Assembly (NCBI RefSeq): GCF_025766255.1
Contig: NW_026516714.1
Span: 238,345 to 302,344, forward strand
Direction of reading: 5' to 3'
DNA length: 64,000 nucleotides
From: Zychaea mexicana
Taxonomy: Eukaryota; Mucoromycota; Mucoromycetes; Mucorales; Lichtheimiaceae
The notes under the pieces are model-generated. The model was given only the letters and a program-made list of their open reading frames with translations. It made no database searches and was not told the origin of the DNA. Positions 34,870 through 46,157 of the stretch are shown here, piece by piece. The position numbers and the translations under genes are program-made. Positions within the stretch are counted from its first letter, which is position 1. The number at the start of each line of letters is the position of its first letter.

Positions 34870-36580
34870 CGTGTGCAGGATCCGTTATTTTTCACATCTC
34901 TTCACTTTCGCACAAAAATCGGTGATCTTATCTTTGAGTTTACAGGTGACCACTGTACACAACTACGATTGCCTGCGGATGGTAGTTCAGCTGGTGTCAG
35001 GATACAGTGCCGCTGGGGGGGTTGCTCAACTCTGTTGATAATCTCTCCATTACAACAAATAGCGCAATACTCTTACTTTGACCATTGAAAAAGATTATTT
35101 AGACACTATTAACAAATAAAAATGACGAACCGCCGAAAATGTCTGTTAAATCAGACAGCCACATCGAAAGGCTCGCCACTATGTTGTGCGAGCTCTACAA
35201 GCGTGTGATATGCGGATGTTAATGTTGCTCCTGCTGCTGCTCGCTCTTCTTGAACCTGTTCTTGGTCACCAGCGTTGCTGCTACCGTTATTGTTGTTGTT
35301 GTTGACATGGCTGCTTCCATAACTGCTGTTGTTGTGATGGTGATGACGGTGGCCTCTATAGTTTTTTAGTGTCGTGGACACTTTGTCACACGATTTGAGC
35401 GACTGGTTGTCGCCTTAGTGACGACAGAGTTAATGAAAATTTTTCAATTATCAATCAGCTTCCAGCCATCGCTAACGATACTTAATGACAACAGTTGCAC
35501 CATGTTGACGGAGTCCAAGTCAAGCCACTTGATCGCTTACTGCGGCCACCCGGTGAAACCTGACTTCTTTTGACGACTTGAGATCCAATTGCCAAAGCTT
35601 TACCAGGCACGTCGAAAAACTAATATATTTCCAACGTTTTGAGTCCGTTGAAGCACCGCACAGCGCTAATAACACCATTCTCTAAGTACTGGTGCTATAT
35701 AACCGTATCTAGACAATCGCGAATCAGCCCAGAGAAAAACGTGCTTGCCAAACAGATGTTGAAGCTCGGATTTCATGGCACAGTGTATGTATGTGTTCAA
35801 AGTACCTTGGGTTGCGCTTGGGTTTCGCTTGTGCTTCGCTTGGGTTTCGCTTGTGCTTTGGTATCGTGTTTGTTCGCCTTGGCCAACTGTACACGCGCTA
35901 TGACGTCCATGTTTTCTATATTTACACGAAATAACATTGCCTAGTTCTAAGCAGTCGATGAGCAGTTTAAGAGAACGAGACCCGAAAAGAGTTAAAACCG
36001 GTTTATTATGATGACAGAAGTTCTCACTATGTGGAGCAAAGTCTTGTTCTGCGTAACTATCACACAGCATGTACATTGAACAGATGCATTATCATATTAT
36101 TGTTAAGCATATAGGATTAAGTAATATGGGATGCGTGAATAAAAGATCCATCCGGCTCAATGCCTCGGATAGCAGCTAATGTGAATTGCGTGACCAATAT
36201 AATGACAACTTCTTCTTTAGCCTAGTTGATCCGTGAAACACCAAGATGAGTCGGCACATGTGAGACGTAGTGTTGATCGATTACTTGTCAATTTGTTTGG
36301 GAACTCTTGGTGAAAAGCAATTAAAAAGAAACATTCGACCTGCAGAAATAAGAAGAAAACAGCCCATCGAATGACAGCGCCTTTACAACGCGGCCTTGGT
36401 AAATCTGAGCAGTTTGGACTCAACTGAGTTGGATACGTTGGAAGGTGTGACGGATCAAGGAATTCAAACATGGGGGAATGCAAGCAGCAGTCGTGTTTTG
36501 AAAGAGCTGGAGATTAGTGAATGCCCCTTTCGTAACAAACGAAGCTATCACTTTTTACGCAAATGCCCTTCTATGTAATA
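34870..36580 (+). pseudogene. Probable decayed LRR (F-box family) sequence
   Basis: Short plus-strand pieces in different frames look like parts of LRR proteins of the F-box family, for example SSLDSTELDTLEGVTDQGIQTWGN and KELEISECPFRNKR at 36396-36578. The piece SLHFRTKIGDLIFEFTGDH at about 34905 may belong as well. Stops and frame changes separate them and no intron model joins them. A 22-bp tandem repeat lies inside at about 35815-35860. The identification is an inference from LRR-like spacing of Leu and Cys, so confidence is modest and the limits are approximate. Confidence 0.4.
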
Positions 36581-38612
36581 ATAAAATATCAACACTATAT
36601 TTTTCACCCAGAAAACGTTTTCACTTGTTGAATTCCGCTGCTTTTCATATCTTTTCTAGACATTTGAAAGATAACATGACGCACAATACATCTTGTAGCA
36701 TCAGTAGTCTATGCAAGAGAATCTATGATAAAAACTTGTATTATAGTTCAAGTGGCGTTTCTTTTTCTGCAGTATGATGCCTTACAGTGCAGAAGGATCA
36801 AATCTGTCACCTCATTGTTATCATCACATGACTTTCCGTAATCATAGTTTTGGTGCATGAAAGTCTGGCAGCTCTCATAGACTGCATCACGTTTTGCTGA
36901 TCCAAACAATAAGGTACGCGACCATGCTTATATATACAGCTGTCACAAGTTTTTGACGGTATTGACGGCTATACATATCAGAAAAGGTAACGAAAACAAA
37001 ACAAATACACTTTGTGATTTATACATTGTCAACGTTTTCTTTCGCCAAAAGCAGAAGAACAAGGGCCATCCAAACAGTGGCGCTCGATAAATCGAAACAT
37101 GGATAAACCTATATGACTCTTCTTTGCCATCATACCTGTACTAGGTGGATTGAGTACTGTATGTATGTTTGTGTCTACGTCCGCGTGTGTGCGAGCGAGC
37201 GTATGATCAAGCATGAGCGAAAATCACACATATTTGAGTATTAACATTGTTTTTTCTTTCAAACTTAGAAGGGTACATATTTCGCTCACCATGTTGAATG
37301 CTAACTTTCTCCTTCTTTTAACGCTTACCAAATAGTGAAAGTAGCCTCCTATATAAGATATTCTATGTTAGGCATCTTTCTCTTTTTCATTATATTATGC
37401 TGTTGCTTGTGTCCTCGAGCGACTGCACTATGTAGTAAAGAAACGCCGCATTGTGCGTTTAGTACTCATATTGCATCTACTGGGCAATGCTCATAAACAT
37501 TTTAGCGAAGAGAAGCGGCGGGATAATTACTCTCGATCATTTGGTGCCAGCTATATTGTTTAGCAAACAGCAGTAGTACAAAGAATTATATGACAAATAG
37601 TATAGTTCAGTAGTGATGAGCTCACATTGACTCCTCCTTGCTTGGTCCTCATTGTGGTGATCTTTATGTATGATATGAGAGGGATATTAAGATCTTCAGA
37701 TATGTATCTTACAATGAAAAAAGAATTAATGACAAGACACATTTATAGCGAACACGGGTTCTTTATCGTGCATAGCACATTTACATTTACGTATTATTAA
37801 CTGACCCCTTAAAAACTAGGCGGGCAAGTACCGTCCTTTTCCCTACCAGATATAACGATTTGATTGGATACCGTCAAGCGCTTTGTTGTGTTGTGTAATG
37901 CTCTGTTATTGATTCTCCTCACCATGGATCGCTTTTTTTTTTTTTTCTCGGTCGGAAAAGGTTCATTTCCAGCTGCAGCCCAACATCAAGTTGTTGTTGC
38001 TGCTGCTGATCTGTTTTGACAACCGCCCGCTGCCCTTCTCACTGCTGCTCAAATACTAAGCCTTTTTGTTCTCACAAGTGTTATCATAAGAGAGCAAAAC
38101 GAAAGCAGCAGCAGCATTCGAGATACATCAGATGACGAACTCGCGACTTGGGTCGTCACCAGTTGGCTGTCAGCATGCATGTCTCTCACCTGCGAAACAC
38201 ATTTGTGTAACATATTCATATTCTGGGAGAGATATGCTTAATATAATTGATTCCCGCCTTGGCGACGCTTCGTACGTTGCCATAGAAGTTTTCTTCATGT
38301 TGCAACCGCATGAGCCCTCGTACAAGTGACAACAACGCAGGATGAGACATAAATGTTGGTGTCAGCCGAGATTGTTTAGCAGCTTGCATATTGAATACGA
38401 TACATAACAACAACAAAGAAGAGCGCAGATCGTGTGACCCGCAAACACAAAGGCGGCATTTGGTTTGCCATGCAGCAGGCAAACAAGGACGGTGTCCCTT
38501 CTATGATATAAAAGTAATGTAATTAACAGCTTTCAAAGATATTTAGTGACATTCTCTTTTTCTTTCTTTCTTCCTTTTCTTCCTTTTATACAGTTAACCA
38601 CGACCCTATCAC
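36581..38612. other. Intergenic; no gene recognised
   Basis: About 2 kb without a gene I can support. Small frames at 37029-37214 and 38132-38329 have no motif. The last few hundred bases, with pyrimidine-rich TTTCTTTCTTCC just before 38600, should be the promoter and leader of the F-box/PP2 gene. Confidence 0.4.
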
Positions 38613-40117
38613 ATGGACCTTGCAACGTATCAACATCAACATCATCATCATCATCGTCAGCAGCAACAGCAGCAGCAACTACAGCACCGCGAGTTGAAAA
38701 CCAACACCACCAAAACATTCGAGGATATCCCCAGAGAAATCCTGCACCTGGTCTTCATTTGGCTCACAGGCACGGATATCGCGAATATCGGCAAGGTACA
38801 TACATACACAGAGCCTACATAGTACGACGTAACCCTTTAATAAACCCCCTTCCCCTTTAACTTTTTAAACAACAAAGAACAACCTTCTTCTCTTACTCGC
38901 ACACAAAACTAAACCATGCAGCATTCAATAGAGCAGTCGAACGCTACAATTGCTGGTCCAAGATGACTATTTGTGGAGTGTCATGACCAAAGTACGATTT
39001 CCTCGAATCTATAAAGAAACGCTACAAGAAATAAACGATTGTCGAAACGATCAGAGCGGCAATGACAGCAACAGTAGTATGAGTGCGATCTGTTGGCGCG
39101 ATATATATATGGCTAAAGGTAGACTTTTGGAAAAAAAACTACCCTTGTAGGACAGCTTGGCTCAAACTGTTTTTTTTTAGACGAGAGCCGATTGTCTGCT
39201 GCCAAGAATATGCACATCACACACATCAAACTGCCCTATTGGCGAATCGTTCATACGAACGAAAGCATCTATGGCGCAACGGCCAAGTTGCATTCTGTGT
39301 GCTGGTTCGATGTATGTCTCTTCCTACCCCCCCCCCACCCCTCCCTTCCCGATCGCTGAGTCTTTAAACAACTGACAATGGTTCTTTGTGTTTCCACTAG
39401 GTGAATGGAGTCATTGAAGGTGTTCCGCCAGGCCGATACCGAGTCCAGTGGCGGATGCGATTATCCCTCTCAGCACGATGGAACGAGCCATTGGACTTCA
39501 CTGCGTCCGTTATCCCAGTAAGGACAATGCATTGGGTACATGACCAACAAGTAGTGTGCTTATTTACTGACATGCATGTAAATATAGAAAAAGAAAATGT
39601 CAGCAAAAGAAGAACAAAAGAAGAAGGAGGAGGAGGAGGAGGCTGTGTTGTCCTACACGACGCCACCTGAATTTTATGCTCGAGAGGATGTGGTTACGAA
39701 TACGTGGATTCTAGTGACAATGCCTGGTGAAATTGATATCAAGGGAGGATGGGGATTCACTGACGTCCGTGTCTCGCATGAAAAGAGGACAGATTTTTGG
39801 AAATCAGGCATTGTAAGTGATCAAAGAAAGGAGAGGGGGAATGAACAAAGTAAAAACAAGAGCTCATTACGTTTCTTTAGGAACTCGATTGGGTGCGGCT
39901 GCAACCTGCAGGTGAAGCTGCGGGCGAGGGTTTGCTGGTTGATTATGAAAGCCGGCACACATTCTATTGGCGAACAAGCCATGGCATGCGTACTTCGTCA
40001 TCATCCCACGATTTGACAGCCGAAGGCACTGTTCAAAATAACAACGGTATGTGGTCGTCGTCCTGGTGTGGTGATAGTGACAGTGGTAGCGTAGATGATT
40101 TCTGGATGCTAGATTGA
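38613..40117 (+). CDS. F-box protein with PP2-like C-terminal region
   Basis: Six exons with agreeing phases: 38613-38795, 38932-39118, 39181-39311, 39401-39517, 39588-39812 and 39881-40117, for 359 residues. After a His/Gln-rich start comes an F-box, FEDIPREILHLVFIWLTGTDIANIGK, continued in exon 2 by LQLLVQDDYLWSVMTKVRF. The rest resembles the plant phloem-protein-2 fold: KLHSVCWFDVNGVIEGVPPGRYRVQWRM, a Glu/Lys-rich loop, ENWILVTMPGEI-like (TNTWILVTMPGEIDIKGG) and SGIELDWVRLQP. Plant F-box-PP2 proteins are SCF adaptors that recognise glycans; here a comparable substrate-binding role is inferred. The His/Gln tract is codon-repetitive, and a downstream start at 38695 or later is not available in frame, so 38613 is kept. 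Confidence 0.8.
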
Positions 40118-40977
40118 TTCTTCCCTTTTCTTTGTCCGGTTTGTACTTGCACACAACAACTTACTACTATTCATTACTCATAATCTGTATCCCTACCTAC
40201 CTACATCCCCTCCACCATACATTTTACATATTTCTTTGACAAACGTTTCCTTTATTACTCTTGCTGTACGAATATCATCCTCCACCCCTTCCTCTCCCTC
40301 CTCAATGCTAATATACATACATTACATACGTCTTTACTGTAATCTTCGCTATCACCTACTATTGTTCTCTGCATATCTATTCGCTTTTAGTTCGGTTTTA
40401 TCTCATGAATGTATTATATTGTCATTATTAGGCTTGCAGCAGATTGTTGTGTTGGGGAAATTCCGACGATCATCGAGTCAATGGTTCGAATATCTTGTTG
40501 GTAGTTCGTTGCTTCTCTGCCGGCTGATATTGAAGGGCTTATTGATGACTGGTAGCAGTAGCAACAGCAACAATAGCCACCGACAACGACGACAGAAATA
40601 ACTCCTCCTCATTATCATCATCATCATCATTATCATCACCTGCGGTTATTGCTCCTGCATGCAGCACGACCGCCTAGAAGCATAGAATAGTATATATTTA
40701 CTACTATTCCTATATCCAACTACATTTCTCTTTCTTCTTCTTGCATGACTGTTATATTAAATTATCAAAAAAAAGGAGGTAGTACATTGTCACGTGTGAA
40801 ACAAATTACTGTCCATGCGCCGTGGTCGTAGTTTCGCATTTTTATTTCGCCCGAACGTGGTGTGCGTATCGCCGAAGCCTTTTTCTCTTTTCTTATTACT
40901 TGGCGTTCATAAAAATAGCAACGACCAGTGCTCCCCCCCTCCCCCAACATCACACAAAGCATTACTTTAATCCCCAC
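40118..40977. other. Intergenic between F-box/PP2 and SNX41/ATG20
   Basis: Two tandem plus-strand genes are separated by 860 bp. It contains an (ATC)n-type run near 40615-40640 and pyrimidine-rich tracts. No ORF with recognisable motifs is present. The part near 40900 should hold the promoter of SNX41/ATG20. Confidence 0.4.
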
Positions 40978-43217
40978 ATGAGCAGCAACAGATTATCCAG
41001 AGCATCATGCGGCTGCACCATTGAGCGACTGCTTCGACAGGAAGTAACTTACATTTTCATTACGGGTGCTCAAAAGCAATCCGATACACCGGCTGGCAAA
41101 ACCTTCATTGCTTACAATATCCGTGTCTGTGTAAGCACTAGCAAAATGAACATAAGGAGGGAGATCCAAACAGATAGAGAAACATGCATACTTTGAATCT
41201 TGATTACACTTGGCAACGACTTTTATCTAACAATTCAAGCATATACACATACAAAAATAGGATACGGAAACGAAGCGACGTTATAGCGAATTTGAATCAC
41301 TTCGACGAGCATTGAGCCGACTTCATCCGACCTTGATCGTTCCACCCATCCCAGAAAAACATTCACTTGGTAGTATTTGCCACTCTGTCTATTACTGTCT
41401 CGTGACACTTTCTGTGTTTTCCACGGGAAGCATATTTTAACGTTTTTTTAATCCATGCATTAATATTATTATTGTTCTAGTCGATTATGCAGCGCTTCAA
41501 ACCCGAGTCAAGGATGACCTCCCAATGGTGGAAAAAAGAAAACGGATGTTGCAAACCTTTCTGAACCGAGTGGCCAATCATCCAGAATTGGGGCTCGATC
41601 ATGTATTTCATCGATTTTTAGAAAGTGGTGTTGCTTGGGTAAAAAACAACAACAACAACAAATAGAGTCATCATCACTTTATTCTCTAAAGTTTTAGCAA
41701 GAACTGACAACCCCAAAATCCAAACATTGATATTAGTCCGATGTATTACACTCGCCACCTTTATCGCAATTACCAAAGAATCCATTGCAAATGGTCGTCA
41801 GCAAAGAAGCCAATGTTCAGGCACACAAGTACAACACTGTCCTTTCAAGCAACTTGATCCCGATACCGTCAGCAACCTATGTCCTCAAAAGCCCCGATCC
41901 TCGCTTTGAAGAATCGGAAAAGTTCACGTTCCGGATTGCCAACTATATGAGCAACAATCTCGATAAAAGTCAGCGGAAAGTCATTCGTCGGTTGGGAGGT
42001 AAATTCCACCTAGTGTCCTTTCGAAAAAAAATATGGAAATTTATGTGTGTTAATATGGGCTTTGTTTTGATTCAGAACTAGCAAACGATTATGCGGAATT
42101 GGGTGCTGTGTATAATGGTTTCAGCTTAAATGAGACGGGACCTGTGGCCAATGCGATTGAAAAAGTTGGACAAGCCGTAGATGCCTCCTATACTGAATCT
42201 GCTCAAATGGTAAAGTAATCAGTATGTGCTATATCGTCTCGCGGGGTTGACATTTTCTATTGACGCATGTGTGTGTGTTGATTTAGGTTACCTCGCTAGA
42301 AGGCGAGTTTGCTGAACCTATCCAAGAACATTCCCAATTCGCACATATTGTGAAACAAGTTTTACGGTTCCGTCATCTAAAGCATGCACAGATGGAAATG
42401 ATTGAAGGATCTCTGGAAAGCAAAAAGGAGAATTTGGAAAGTTTGCAACGGATGGAAAGCGAAGCAAGGCGCTTGGAAGAAGCCATCAGTCGAGAACGTA
42501 CAATCGGAAGCAATGCTGTGGATGTTGACGAACTGAATAATAACAGCAGCAATGACGATATTCCCGGTACCATGTCATCCACTACAGTCAATGGCAATGG
42601 ATATCATCACCACGACGATATGAATAGTGGCATCAACAACAACAACCCATATGGCTCACATCCTTCTCTTTCTTCTTCTTCTTCACCACCATCTTTCCAA
42701 AATGATACACATGTCGGTCGTCGTCCTGCAACAAAAACGTGGGCTAGTCCTGTCAAGATGATTAACGCAGTCGGTCATTCTTTGCAAAATATCATTGATG
42801 TGGATCCAGAGGCAACACGACGAAACCAGATTGGCAAGACAAAAGATGCAATGGATGTGGTACGTTCCGTATGAATTTGAACCCGCTCAAGAAAATGTTA
42901 TATCCAGATAATTTACCCTTTTAGAATTTCGATTATTAGTTGCAAGAAGCACTGGAGATTACTCGCCAAGATTTGGCAGGCTCATCGACAGAATTACAGT
43001 CCGAGTTGGATCGATTTCAGCGTGAAAAGATCAAGGATCTTCGCGATATGCTTATTGCGTATGCAAAGATCCATATTCGATACTGCCAAAGGGTAAGTTA
43101 AACTAGCAAAAATGACTCAGGGGAAACTTGCATGCAGAGAACTTATTGTGTGAATTACTGTAGAATTTGGAATCTTGGCAAGAAGCCCGTGCAGAAGTCG
43201 ACAAGATTCCGATTTAA
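40978..43217 (+). CDS. SNX41: Sorting nexin Snx41/Atg20 (PX-BAR)
   Basis: Eight exons with agreeing phases: 40978-41130, 41261-41369, 41481-41638, 41737-41998, 42076-42209, 42287-42859, 42940-43092 and 43164-43217, for 531 residues. The N-terminal PX domain shows [14 protein letters not shown], the PI3P-binding signature, then [12 protein letters not shown] and [11 protein letters not shown]. The linker motif [12 protein letters not shown] is typical of Snx41/Atg20. A BAR-type helical region follows ([18 protein letters not shown] to [25 protein letters not shown]). A disordered Ser/Asn/His insert of about 100 residues splits the BAR region, as in the fungal family. With Snx4/Atg24 it forms a dimer that recycles proteins from endosomes and supports selective autophagy. 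The next gene converges with it at 367 bp. Confidence 0.9.
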
Positions 43218-43583
43218 AGAGAATAAACAGTGCGGAATAGATCCACTCTGTTCACTATCCCTTATGCTATCACACATTCTAAACATATCCTTTTTATTTT
43301 CTTCCTTTCGTCTTGCCATACTTTATCGATCTCCTTTTTCGTTCTTCGTTTACCCCCTCTCATGAAATGCATACCGCAAACAAGATGTTTTTTTCTCTTT
43401 CTCCATATTACGTACATTAGCCTGCAAACACACACACACACACTTTAACTGTTCCATCAATATCGACAACAATAACATTCTTTCCTTTTGCATTTTGTTC
43501 TCTACTCTGCATATTAAACTCTTTATGCTTTATTTTTTTTTTACATGGGTGAAAGTGATGATATACATTACAAGCAAAACTGT
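43218..43583. terminator. Convergent 3' region of SNX41/ATG20 and TCD1
   Basis: No gene is seen in the 366 bp between the facing stop codons. A (CA)n run and T-rich tracts are present. Both transcripts should end here. Confidence 0.4.
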
Positions 43584-45366
43584 TCAATTCCAAAACTTTT
43601 GAAACTCTTGTTCTTGTTGAAATTGCTTATTTACATAATCCACCACATCTAAGGACAAAAGAAAGACGCTTTGTAAGTATTTTCTTCACATTGCACAAGA
43701 TTTTTATTTTATTTGACAGCTTACCATCTCCATAATGCTTCCGCAGGTCTGTATCCGGTGGTAAAGCATCATGTGCCCGTGCCTCGTCTCGACTCATGCA
43801 CACGGCATTCAATGACGACATTGGCTTGCTTCTGTCCCATCGTGCGAGTGTCAGTCGATCTTGAGGACCTGTTAGTATACTTTTGCCATTCCACAACTCT
43901 TCAAAAATATATACAATATCGTGGATATCAAAAGGTGCATGTCTAGTATTTGAAAAATGAAAAGATACCATCTCTGATTGAGCATTCTCTCTATAAACAA
44001 TTTTACTCCTACGAATTACAAAAAGATTTTTGGCTTACTGGTTTTTGTATGTTTTTCGTTCTCGATCAGATACGTCATAGAGAATACGTCCAAAGAGAGT
44101 ATCCTTTAACTTGTTAGATGGCGGAGGAAGTGCAGTAAATTCCGCAAGTTGGAGGATAATGTATGTAGCTATGGACATGCCAAACATGCTGGGAATAGGA
44201 CCAAGAATAGGTAAGTTCCGTGAGCGGAAATCGGAAACGGATTCTTCAGTATCTAATTCAGGTAAAAAAGAGTGTTAATGAAAGCGAAACAAAAGCTTTT
44301 GCCCTTTTTGGTTACGGTTACCTGGTCGTAATGGCTTTTCAACGCTTAATGCAACAGGAATACCACGGTCGATTTTAAGCATCTTTAATCTTCTTCGGTA
44401 AACACGAGCCAATGGATCCTCTAAAAGTATCCACAATATAGAGTTTTTGCAATAAGTGAAAAGCGAAACGTATCTATTTCTGATATCGTTTATAAAAAAA
44501 GATCTTACCGAATGTATCGCTAACATCAGAAATTTGTATCCGAGTAGGATCGGCCTTTGCACCAGCACTCATCGATGTAATTAACTTGATGTTATGCTCG
44601 TGACAATACTGTGCCAATGCCAACTTTTCATCCACATTATCCATGGTATCTACCACATAAGCAGGTTGACCTTATTTATGCGCGCAAAGAAGATATATTA
44701 ACATTCACTGCGTTTACTGTCTTGTAATCCTCTTTAACCAGCTTACAATAGTATCATTTGTTTACCTCCTAGCAAAGTATCCATGTTTGTAGGCAAGAGA
44801 CGTTCGGTACAGCACTCGACCTTGGAAAACGGCGCGATTTCCCGGAAATGCTTGCGAAGCACTTGGACTTTAGCCATCCCCACATCTTCCAAATTGGCAA
44901 CTGCATGATATGCCATATTGCGACGGTTAAGACGTTTCGGGTCAATCAAACGTAAGTGTTGTACACCGGATCGTAACAGCATGAGCGCGACCCATGAACC
45001 AACACTGCCTACACCGACGACAATGACAAACGCTTGACGTACGCGCTGAACACCTTCTTTGCCGAGAAATGCAATATTACGCGCCAATTGTTCGTCAATG
45101 AGCGTTTCGTCAAACGATCCGGTCATTTCTGAGAACGACCCACTACCCACGTCAATGGTGGGCGAGTCGGATTCTTGCAAATGGAGTTCTCGTTTCAAGG
45201 CGCTTGAATGGAATCGTCGTTGGCTGGCTTGGTAGCTTAGTATAGCTGAAGCTGTAAGCGCTGACGCGGCTACGGCTGTCAGCGTCATTTGAATGGTATT
45301 TTGGTGTCGATTGATCAATTGAGTGGCGGATTCAGCCCATTGCTCGGCCTTGGAGGCTAGAGTCAT
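43584..45366 (-). CDS. TCD1: tRNA threonylcarbamoyladenosine dehydratase (Tcd1/TcdA family)
   Basis: A minus-strand gene of about six exons, starting MTLASKAEQWAESATQL. Residues about 26-45 (LTAVAASALTASAILSYQAS) look like a membrane anchor, as expected for the fungal enzymes at the mitochondrial outer membrane. The E1-like ATP-binding core follows: RNIAFLGKEGVQRVR, GVGSVGSWVALMLLRSGV with the GxGxxG loop, LRLIDPKRLNRRNMAYHAV, and DTMDNVDEKLALAQYC. The family's own signature is ITSMSAGAKADPTRIQISDVSDTFEDPL in two exons, then VALSVEKP. The enzyme uses ATP to cyclise t6A37 of tRNA into ct6A, which improves decoding of ANN codons. Yeast has two paralogues, so the symbol could also be TCD2. It diverges from SEC21 over 791 bp. 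Confidence 0.9.
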
Positions 45367-46157
45367 TGTGTATATTTTTTTCTTATGCTACCCTTTCGAG
45401 TTATATAGGTGGATATATGTGCAAGAAAAATAAGAACATGCCCGGGCCTATCACATTTATCTACTTTCACATACCGACACGTGACATACAAAGGTGCATT
45501 TTTTGCTGTCATCTATGTATTCTTACCAAACGCAAAAGCCGCATCATAACTTATTAGCGTTTACTGATTTAAGCAAGAGGGAAATCATATCCCTTTTGTT
45601 TCCACTATGGCCAACCTTTATTAGTAAGTAGTACATCAATAACGGAACCTATGACGAAATGCTGTAGTAGATTGGTGCCCCTGGCTTCCGATCAGTATTA
45701 CTATACAAACAACCCTTTCCATGTTTACTCTCACGATATAATATAGTCCTATGCAGACATCTTGATCAAAAAGACTGTCATTCATCTCAAAACTCATATA
45801 TTTCGCCTGTGCAACCCAAAAAAGGAAACCGGAGTTTGGAATACGTGTCGATTTGCGTTCGTTATACACACAGTCAATCGCGCCAGTAAAGACCATTTAA
45901 TAGCACTCCTCTCTTCCTGTACGTCTTTTTTTCTGTCCGCCCGTTTTGGTTCATCTCGGTTCCTGACAACAACAGCAACAACAACAATTACGACAAAGAC
46001 GAAAGAGGACAAGACTTACAAACATTGCGTTTTCTTGATTTAATTCTTCTTTCGTTGCTTTTTTGGTTCCCATCTATTTTTACCAATCGCCCTTTCAACA
46101 AAAAACCGACAGCTTCTTTTTTTTTCATCATCCAACCCTGTTTTGCTTTGAAATACT
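45367..46157. promoter_or_regulatory. Divergent promoter region of TCD1 and SEC21
   Basis: Start codons of TCD1 (-) and SEC21 (+) face away from each other across 791 bp. T/C-rich tracts precede the SEC21 start. Short overlapping frames on both strands at 45636-46043 have no motif. No transcription-factor site is claimed. Confidence 0.4.

Noticed and set aside
35151..35381. 76-codon His/Asn/Ser-rich minus-strand ORF
   Set aside because: Low-complexity codon runs, opposite to the LRR-like relic.
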